Assembly: GCA_030836185.1 (NCBI GenBank)
Contig: JAURQH010000047.1
Coordinates: 1-64,000, forward strand
Direction: 5' to 3'
Source: Planctomycetota bacterium
Lineage (GTDB): Bacteria > Planctomycetota > Planctomycetia > Planctomycetales > Planctomycetaceae
Length of the DNA stretch: 64,000 nucleotides
This document shows positions 58,637 to 64,000 of this stretch, piece after piece. The notes beneath the pieces were generated by a model. The model had not been told where the DNA came from. It was given only the letters and a program-made list of their open reading frames with translations, and ran no database searches. How positions within the stretch are numbered: position 1 is the stretch's first letter; the number at the start of each line of letters is the position of its first letter. Made by a program: the position numbers and the translations under genes.

Positions 58637-61528
58637 TCAGGGAAGAGCACGCGCTGATTCACCTTCAACCAGTACATAATGGATCTCTCGTTCGAGATTC
58701 TGCAATGTATCGGTTCTCCCCGAAGGCCAGTCAATCTCGGCACTCAGAGGAGTTTCTTCGGAAGGAAGCCCGAAGAGGATCAACTTTTCGTTGCTGGCTT
58801 GATAACCGTCTCCCGCAGTCAGCGTCTGCACATACTCACGAAGATCGGTCACAAGCGTGACCTTCGTACCGACAGGATGACGCGCGGAGGTCGTTCCAAT
58901 CAGCTTGAAAGCAAGATAAGAATTGGTGGAATTTGTCCGATTGATCGTCAGGCAGGCAGGACCATGAAGCTGAGAAACTGCAAATTCAATCTGTCCGTCG
59001 CGATTCCAATCGAGTTTTGCCAAGCCACGACCGATCAGTCGCCTTGCAAAAAACGGCCCACCAATCTCTCGCTTCATTGTGTCGCCAAGATTGCGGTACA
59101 ACAAGGCGGGCATATCGAACGGCGTGCCGTTATCGGTCCTGTCATCCAAATGGCCGTTGACGATGACCAGGTCCAGCCGACCATCGTTGTCAGCATCTAA
59201 AAATTGGGTTCCGAACCCGAGAACATCAAGGCTGTCAGTGAAGAGTCCCTGTTTACGAGTGGTCTCCGTGAAGAGTCCCCGACCTTGATTTTCATAACCT
59301 GTGTTTGATTCTTGGTAATAATTGGTGACGACCAAATCCAGATCGGCATCAAGATCCCAATCACCGACTGCGATCCCCATACAGGCTTCCGCTGATCCAT
59401 TGCGGTTGAACGCCAGACCCTGTTCGAGAGCACGCTCCTCATACTGTCTTCCATTCAACTCACGAGTCCAGTAATGATTGGCGGTCATGTCATTGGCAAC
59501 GAACAGATCGAGATTCCGATCTTCGTTGAGATCGGCGATGACGATCCCCAAGCCGTTTCCTTGAGTCGTTGAGAGGCCAACAGCATCCGTCACGTCTTGC
59601 CACTCGCCTGTAGTAGAAGAATGGATCAATCGGTCAGCCGCACTGTGAAAGTAGATGGGGTTACAAGAACGTGGAGCACCGTTCTCGCGATCGTTGCAAA
59701 CTTTCTGGAAGAGTTCTCTTCCTTCCAGATAGTTCACATCATAAAGATCGGGGTGATGATCGCCATCCAGGTCGGCAATCGCACAACTGGTTGTCCAAGA
59801 ATCTGCGAATGGCAACTCAGCCTCTGCAAACGTGCCATCCCCCTGATTCAACAACAACCGATTCACTCCAATATTGGCAACGTAGAGATCATCAAAACCA
59901 TCCGAGTTGATATCTCCCACAGCAACGCCTTGACTGAATCGATTCTCCTGAATACCTGTCTCGCTGGTGACATTACGAAATGTTTTTCCACCCAGATTCA
60001 AAAAGACCTGATCGGTGAAAGAATCGTTTGATTCTTCGACAGGCCAATCGGTTCCCTGTGTAAAATAAAGATCGGGATAACTGTCTCCATTCAAATCAAA
60101 AACACCCACACCACCGCCCGTCCATTCATACATGCGTTTCGTTTGGTCTGATTGATCGGCTCCATTAAAGAATTGAAACTCGACCCCCACTTCCCGGGCC
60201 ACATCTTCAAAGTGGAACTTCACTTTTTGACTGGCGGCTTCTTCAGAAGTCGTTGAAGGTAACATCCCCAAAAGAGCGTCAACGGGGAGCAACGGAAATC
60301 GATCGCTCGCATGGAGTCGTCGCTTGACCTCTGGAACGGAAATCTCTTGCTTGAACTCTGGAATATTTCTCTCGGGTTGACGTTGTCGCATCAGTTCAAG
60401 CCAAGCCGAAGATTCCGTCGGACGATGCAACTGCCGACACAATTTTGCGGCGACCTGCAAGTGGCCCACATCGTCAGGCTTCATAAAAATTTGCCAACCG
60501 ACCTTGGAGAGTTCCTGCAATCTTCGTGCTCGATCTTGAAAAGCTTTCGCTGTTTGCAATTCGCCCGTTGTTGAAAGCAGACTCCCCAAACGATGGCAGG
60601 CTTGGAGGTGATCGGGAGAGCGGTCGAACGCTTCCAAATAGTAACCAATCGCTGTTGTGTCTTGATCGAGCTGCTCCGCCAAACTTCCCGATAGATACCA
60701 GAATTCAGCCGACTCCTCGACATGAACCGGTTTGTTGAGCCACCAGCGCGGAAGCTGACCATACATTTGAAGTTCTGTCAGACACCGACCGTAACGAATC
60801 CAAATGGCTTCCCCACAGGAACTCTCCGCTGCCAATGATCTCAGCAACAGTTCCGCAGCCGCGTAATCTTCCTCGTGCATTCGTTCGGCGGCAGTCCGCG
60901 ATATGGCCAAAGAATCTGTCGAAAAAGTCACCGAGTTCGATGAGGGATGAGTGATGAACTGTTTCAACTCTATGGAAATTTCAGGATTTGCCAGATGTGT
61001 TAATAGCATCAAATCTGGAGTTCCCCGTGTAAGCAATAATCGCATCAGCGGAAATGATTCTTCGGCGTTGTAGTCGTAGGCCGACAGCATCGCCAACCAG
61101 CGAACGGCTTGCCAATGATCAGGTTTTGCCGCGACTGAAACTTGGAAAGACTGACGAGCCGCTTGAAACTCTCCCTTCGTCATCAATAACTCACCGGCGC
61201 GAAAATATGCGGAGTCCGCAAAATCTCGATCATCTGTTGCGATACGTTGATAAGTTTCGATTGCGTCTTGGGTGTCCCCCAATTCCGCGTGGCTGCGGGC
61301 CAGCAACATCAACAGTTCAGGAAGCTCACCATCCCGGTCAATCACTTTTGGCAATTCAACGATGAGTGCAGCGTGATCATTTTGTTGAATGAGTTTCTGG
61401 AGTTGTTTCGTCGAAATCGTGGATGAACCGGAGTCACACCCCGTGAACTGGAATCCGATCGCTCCTAAGAGCATCAGACACCACATGGAATATCTCTGTG
61501 AGAGTGATAAGGGAGGAGTGAGTTTCAC
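58637..61528 (-). CDS. TPR + FG-GAP/CRTAC1-like lipoprotein
   Basis: 963 residues. Signal peptide ending in the lipobox FTGC. Residues ~45-420 are tetratricopeptide repeats (LARSHAELGDTQDAIETYQRI, AGELLMTKGEFQAARQSFQ). From ~450 come FG-GAP/VCBS calcium-type repeats: FDLNGDSYPDLYF, GDINSDGFDDLYVAN, ADLDGDHHPDLYD, ADLNEDRNLDLFVAN, GDWDLDADLDLVVTN, LDADNDGRLDLVIVN. An ASPIC/UnbV-like C-terminus (DWPSGRTDTLQNLE) closes it. This CRTAC1-like design is common in planctomycetes. It is probably a surface protein. Confidence 0.88.
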   Translation of the reverse strand: MKLTPPLSLSQRYSMWCLMLLGAIGFQFTGCDSGSSTISTKQLQKLIQQNDHAALIVELPKVIDRDGELPELLMLLARSHAELGDTQDAIETYQRIATDDRDFADSAYFRAGELLMTKGEFQAARQSFQVSVAAKPDHWQAVRWLAMLSAYDYNAEESFPLMRLLLTRGTPDLMLLTHLANPEISIELKQFITHPSSNSVTFSTDSLAISRTAAERMHEEDYAAAELLLRSLAAESSCGEAIWIRYGRCLTELQMYGQLPRWWLNKPVHVEESAEFWYLSGSLAEQLDQDTTAIGYYLEAFDRSPDHLQACHRLGSLLSTTGELQTAKAFQDRARRLQELSKVGWQIFMKPDDVGHLQVAAKLCRQLHRPTESSAWLELMRQRQPERNIPEFKQEISVPEVKRRLHASDRFPLLPVDALLGMLPSTTSEEAASQKVKFHFEDVAREVGVEFQFFNGADQSDQTKRMYEWTGGGVGVFDLNGDSYPDLYFTQGTDWPVEESNDSFTDQVFLNLGGKTFRNVTSETGIQENRFSQGVAVGDINSDGFDDLYVANIGVNRLLLNQGDGTFAEAELPFADSWTTSCAIADLDGDHHPDLYDVNYLEGRELFQKVCNDRENGAPRSCNPIYFHSAADRLIHSSTTGEWQDVTDAVGLSTTQGNGLGIVIADLNEDRNLDLFVANDMTANHYWTRELNGRQYEERALEQGLAFNRNGSAEACMGIAVGDWDLDADLDLVVTNYYQESNTGYENQGRGLFTETTRKQGLFTDSLDVLGFGTQFLDADNDGRLDLVIVNGHLDDRTDNGTPFDMPALLYRNLGDTMKREIGGPFFARRLIGRGLAKLDWNRDGQIEFAVSQLHGPACLTINRTNSTNSYLAFKLIGTTSARHPVGTKVTLVTDLREYVQTLTAGDGYQASNEKLILFGLPSEETPLSAEIDWPSGRTDTLQNLEREIHYVLVEGESARALP

Positions 61529-61842
61529 GACGGGAACTTGATGTGCTGGTAGGAAGATTTTCTTGAGCCAGCTTTCGACAGTACAAACTCTTGTGCGACA
61601 GACAAAACTACCGAGTCCAACTTCATCGATTTTTCAGAATCTGCTTGTCTGTCTCTCTCAGTTTCACCGTTCCTGAGTCATCGGGCCGAAACAGCTCTCA
61701 ATTGTGGGGATTCTCTACTCATAGAGTCGTTGGCGAAAATCCCTAGAATGATGGCTTGGATTTTCCTGTTTCATGACGACCTCTTGGATTACTCTTTGAG
61801 AACTCCCTGACGATACACACTTTCGAGAAAAAGACCGCTCTC
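61529..61842. other. 314-base intergenic region between divergent genes
   Basis: It separates the CRTAC1-like and symporter genes, which diverge from here. No confident promoter elements or repeats. Confidence 0.4.
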
Positions 61843-63558
61843 ATGTTTCTCACGATTGCCTCATTTCTGTTTTTCACCGGCCTCGTCGCCTTTCTCACTT
61901 GGCGAATCACACACCAGGACGATCATGACAGCACAGGCGGCTATTTTTTGGCGGGACGATCGCTCACCTTTCCACTCATCGCCGGCTCATTATTGCTGAC
62001 CAATCTGTCGACCGAACAACTTGTCGGACTGAACGGCGATGCCTTCAAAGATGGATTGTGTGTGATGGTGTGGGAAGTGGTCAGCGTCATTTCGCTCGTC
62101 ATGATGGCGTGGTTCTTCTTGCCTCGCTTTTTGAAAAGTGGTGTCGCGACAGTTCCCGAATATCTGGAAATCCGCTTCGACCGTCAGACACAAGTCATTA
62201 CCAACATCATCTTTTTGCTCGCCTATGTGGGGATTCTCCTTCCCATTATTCTCTACACCGGTGCTCAAGGCATGAGCGGCATTCTCGATCTTTCATCGAT
62301 GTTTGGCCCTTTCATCGAATCGCTGGGCTGGACTCAAGCATCGCTCGATATGAACCCAGAAGAATATTTAGTTTTTCAGAAAACTGTTCTTCTGTGGGCC
62401 ATTGTCTGGATGGTCGGCATCATTGGCTCGATCTACGCCCTCTTCGGTGGATTGCGAACGGTCGCCGTCTCAGACACTCTAAACGGCATCGGCCTCTTGG
62501 TGGGTGGGATGATGATTACCGTCTTTGCATTATCTCAACTGGGGGGTGACGGCGGCATCACAGCAGGAGCAGATCGACTGTTTGCAGAACAAAGAGCCAG
62601 AATGAATTCGGTGGGTGGTCCAAAATCTTCCGTCCCATTCTCTACCGTCTTCTCGGGAATTTTTCTGCTCACGTTATTCTACTGGACCACGAACCAGCAA
62701 ATTATTCAGCGCACGTTTGGAGCAAGTAGTTTAGCCGAAGGTCAAAAAGGCGTTCTGTTGACCGGTGCCCTCAAATTACTCGGACCCTTCTATCTCGTGC
62801 TGCCCGGCATGATTGCTTATACGATTTACAAAAACGAAGGGATCGAATCGGTGACCGCATATGGTCGATTGGTCAGCGATGTGTTGCCCGCTCCGCTCAC
62901 TGGTTTTTTTGCAGCCGCCATGATCGGAGCGATCCTCTCCAGCTTCAACTCCGCTCTCAACAGTTCCTGTACGCTCTTTAGTTTGGGGCTCTACAAATCT
63001 GTCTTGAATCCGAATGCCGCGGAACAACAGGTGGTCCGCAGTGGTAAAATTTTTGGCTGGATTGTCGCCATCACAGCCATGTGTCTGGCCCCGCTGTTAG
63101 CCAAGACAGAAAGCATCTTTGGCTATCTACAAAAGATGAACGGCATGTATTTCATTCCCATCTTCTCCGTCGTGCTTGTCGGAATGCTCTCTCGTCGCGT
63201 TCCGGCCTTTGCCGCAAAAGTGGGATTAGTGACAGGCTTTGTCCTCATCGCGGTCGGTTACTTCGTCCCGCCGTTTCCTCTCATTGTAGAATCCATGCAC
63301 ACGTTCCACTTTCTGGGAATCGTGTTCTGTTGGCTGGTGATCTTGATGTTAGTCATCGGGGAATTGTACCCGCGCGAAACCGAGTTCGTGCAGGAAGATG
63401 TCAAAGCGGTCGACATGACGCCGTGGAAACACACTCGTACCGCGGGGCTCGTGCTGATTGTCGCCGTCATCGCAATTTATGCGGTCTTCGCCGACTTCTC
63501 GGTCTTAGAACCGGTCACGCCAGAAACGACGACGATAACCGAACTCGTCGAAGAATGA
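61843..63558 (+). CDS. Sodium:solute symporter (SSS/SGLT family)
   Basis: 571 residues, ATG at 61843. About fourteen membrane helices. Family signs: [46 protein letters not shown], and [19 protein letters not shown], the usual sodium-site region. The solute is likely a sugar or a related polyol, by analogy to SGLT-type transporters in planctomycetes. No operon partner in view. Confidence 0.92.
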   Translation: MFLTIASFLFFTGLVAFLTWRITHQDDHDSTGGYFLAGRSLTFPLIAGSLLLTNLSTEQLVGLNGDAFKDGLCVMVWEVVSVISLVMMAWFFLPRFLKSGVATVPEYLEIRFDRQTQVITNIIFLLAYVGILLPIILYTGAQGMSGILDLSSMFGPFIESLGWTQASLDMNPEEYLVFQKTVLLWAIVWMVGIIGSIYALFGGLRTVAVSDTLNGIGLLVGGMMITVFALSQLGGDGGITAGADRLFAEQRARMNSVGGPKSSVPFSTVFSGIFLLTLFYWTTNQQIIQRTFGASSLAEGQKGVLLTGALKLLGPFYLVLPGMIAYTIYKNEGIESVTAYGRLVSDVLPAPLTGFFAAAMIGAILSSFNSALNSSCTLFSLGLYKSVLNPNAAEQQVVRSGKIFGWIVAITAMCLAPLLAKTESIFGYLQKMNGMYFIPIFSVVLVGMLSRRVPAFAAKVGLVTGFVLIAVGYFVPPFPLIVESMHTFHFLGIVFCWLVILMLVIGELYPRETEFVQEDVKAVDMTPWKHTRTAGLVLIVAVIAIYAVFADFSVLEPVTPETTTITELVEE

Positions 63559-63641
63559 GCCGTCGCGACCCTGTTTTGAAATTCCATTCGAAGGATCCGT
63601 ATCATTGGGATTATGTGTTGGCGATCGGAACAATACTGAAA

Positions 63642-63659
63642 GCGGTGACAAGTCACCGC
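63642..63659. repeat. Palindrome GCGGTGAC-AA-GTCACCGC
   Basis: An 8-bp arm on each side of AA. It lies 16 bases left of the inverted-repeat element at 63676. Confidence 0.8.
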
Positions 63660-63675
63660 ACTCCAAAGTAGAGCA

Positions 63676-63893
63676 AGCAGGGTAGCCCGACCGATCCATA
63701 GATCGGTTGGGTGACTTTAGAGCAACTGAGGTCGCCGAGCAATAGCGAGGATTCAAGACCGAAGGCGGTAGTTTCTATCCTCCCATCCTGCGGTTGCAGA
63801 CTGTGGTTGTCCGGCCTCACTTGATTGTACCATGATGATGACAGATTCTTGTCGCTCACGCGACCCAGCCGATTCCGGCTGGGCTACCCTGCT
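63676..63893. mobile_element. 218-bp inverted-repeat element (MITE-like)
   Basis: AGCAGGGTAGCCC (63676-63688) is the exact complement of GGGCTACCCTGCT (63881-63893). Inside are CCGATC-cata-GATCGG near the left end and CCCAGCC-gattcc-GGCTGGG near the right. No coding frame of note. It may be a small non-autonomous element or two REPs in opposite orientation. Confidence 0.6.
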
Positions 63894-64000
63894 GTTGACG
63901 CCTTTCAGTGACGCACCATTCCCCGGAGCGCCCACCGGCACCCTGTTTTAATTTTATTCGTTTGATTCGAGAGTTCCATAGCACGTCGAATGACACTTGC

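Overview
The window looks like chromosomal DNA of a planctomycete. Signs are a DUF1559 pilin-like protein, a DUF1592/DUF1552 gene pair, a membrane-bound-dehydrogenase/haem fusion of the Pirellula/Verrucomicrobium type, BPSS1187-like and CRTAC1-like proteins, a Ser/Thr kinase and a fused ResB-CcsA protein. A Planctomycetales genus such as Gimesia, Rubinisphaera or Thalassoglobus fits, but the genus cannot be fixed by eye. No plasmid, prophage, CRISPR array or replication origin was seen.

Layout. 1-306: tail of an outer-membrane barrel gene closed by a strong terminator. 449-12807: secreted catabolic genes (ceramidase/dehydrogenase/cytochrome fusion, DUF1080-like protein, HpcH/HpaI aldolase, DUF1592 + DUF1552 pair, LRR protein, alpha/beta hydrolase). 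12947-16691: a hybrid histidine kinase overlapping a response regulator with an RsbW-like ATPase domain. 16722-19570: orphan sugar-binding lipoprotein, TraB/GumN-like protein, FkbM methyltransferase. 19659-25627: addB-addA, meeting end to end with a 1268-residue ResB/CcsA cytochrome c maturation protein and its duplicated-domain lipoprotein (to 30647). 31349-35798: thioredoxin-protease fusion, CBS protein, zinc-ribbon protein and Ser/Thr kinase. 35982-41366, minus strand: rnpB, secDF, yajC, tgt. 41367-48744: a repeat-rich section with two REP-associated transposase (RAYT) units, an MFS transporter, a small secreted protein, kdsB and pyrG. 48745-53147: infC (probably with an AUU start), rpmE2, prfA, prmC, a small membrane protein and an OsmC protein. 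53154-63558: DUF1080-like protein, tRNA-Lys(CUU), PQQ-propeller protein, transglutaminase, lipoprotein + DUF1559, CRTAC1/TPR lipoprotein, sodium:solute symporter. 63559-64000: a compact inverted-repeat element.

Core genes form recognisable modules: tgt-yajC-secDF (export), rpmE2-prfA-prmC (termination), addBA (break repair). Between them lie lineage-specific secreted proteins. The least ordinary material is the REP/RAYT landscape: two diverged RAYT genes, each framed by its own perfect inverted REP pair (29 and 33 bp). One RAYT reads only through a frameshift at an A7 slippery heptamer. Other points of interest are the infC start, the AddB lacking its C-terminal iron-sulphur cysteines, and several unusual fusions. 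No clearly new multi-gene system was identified.
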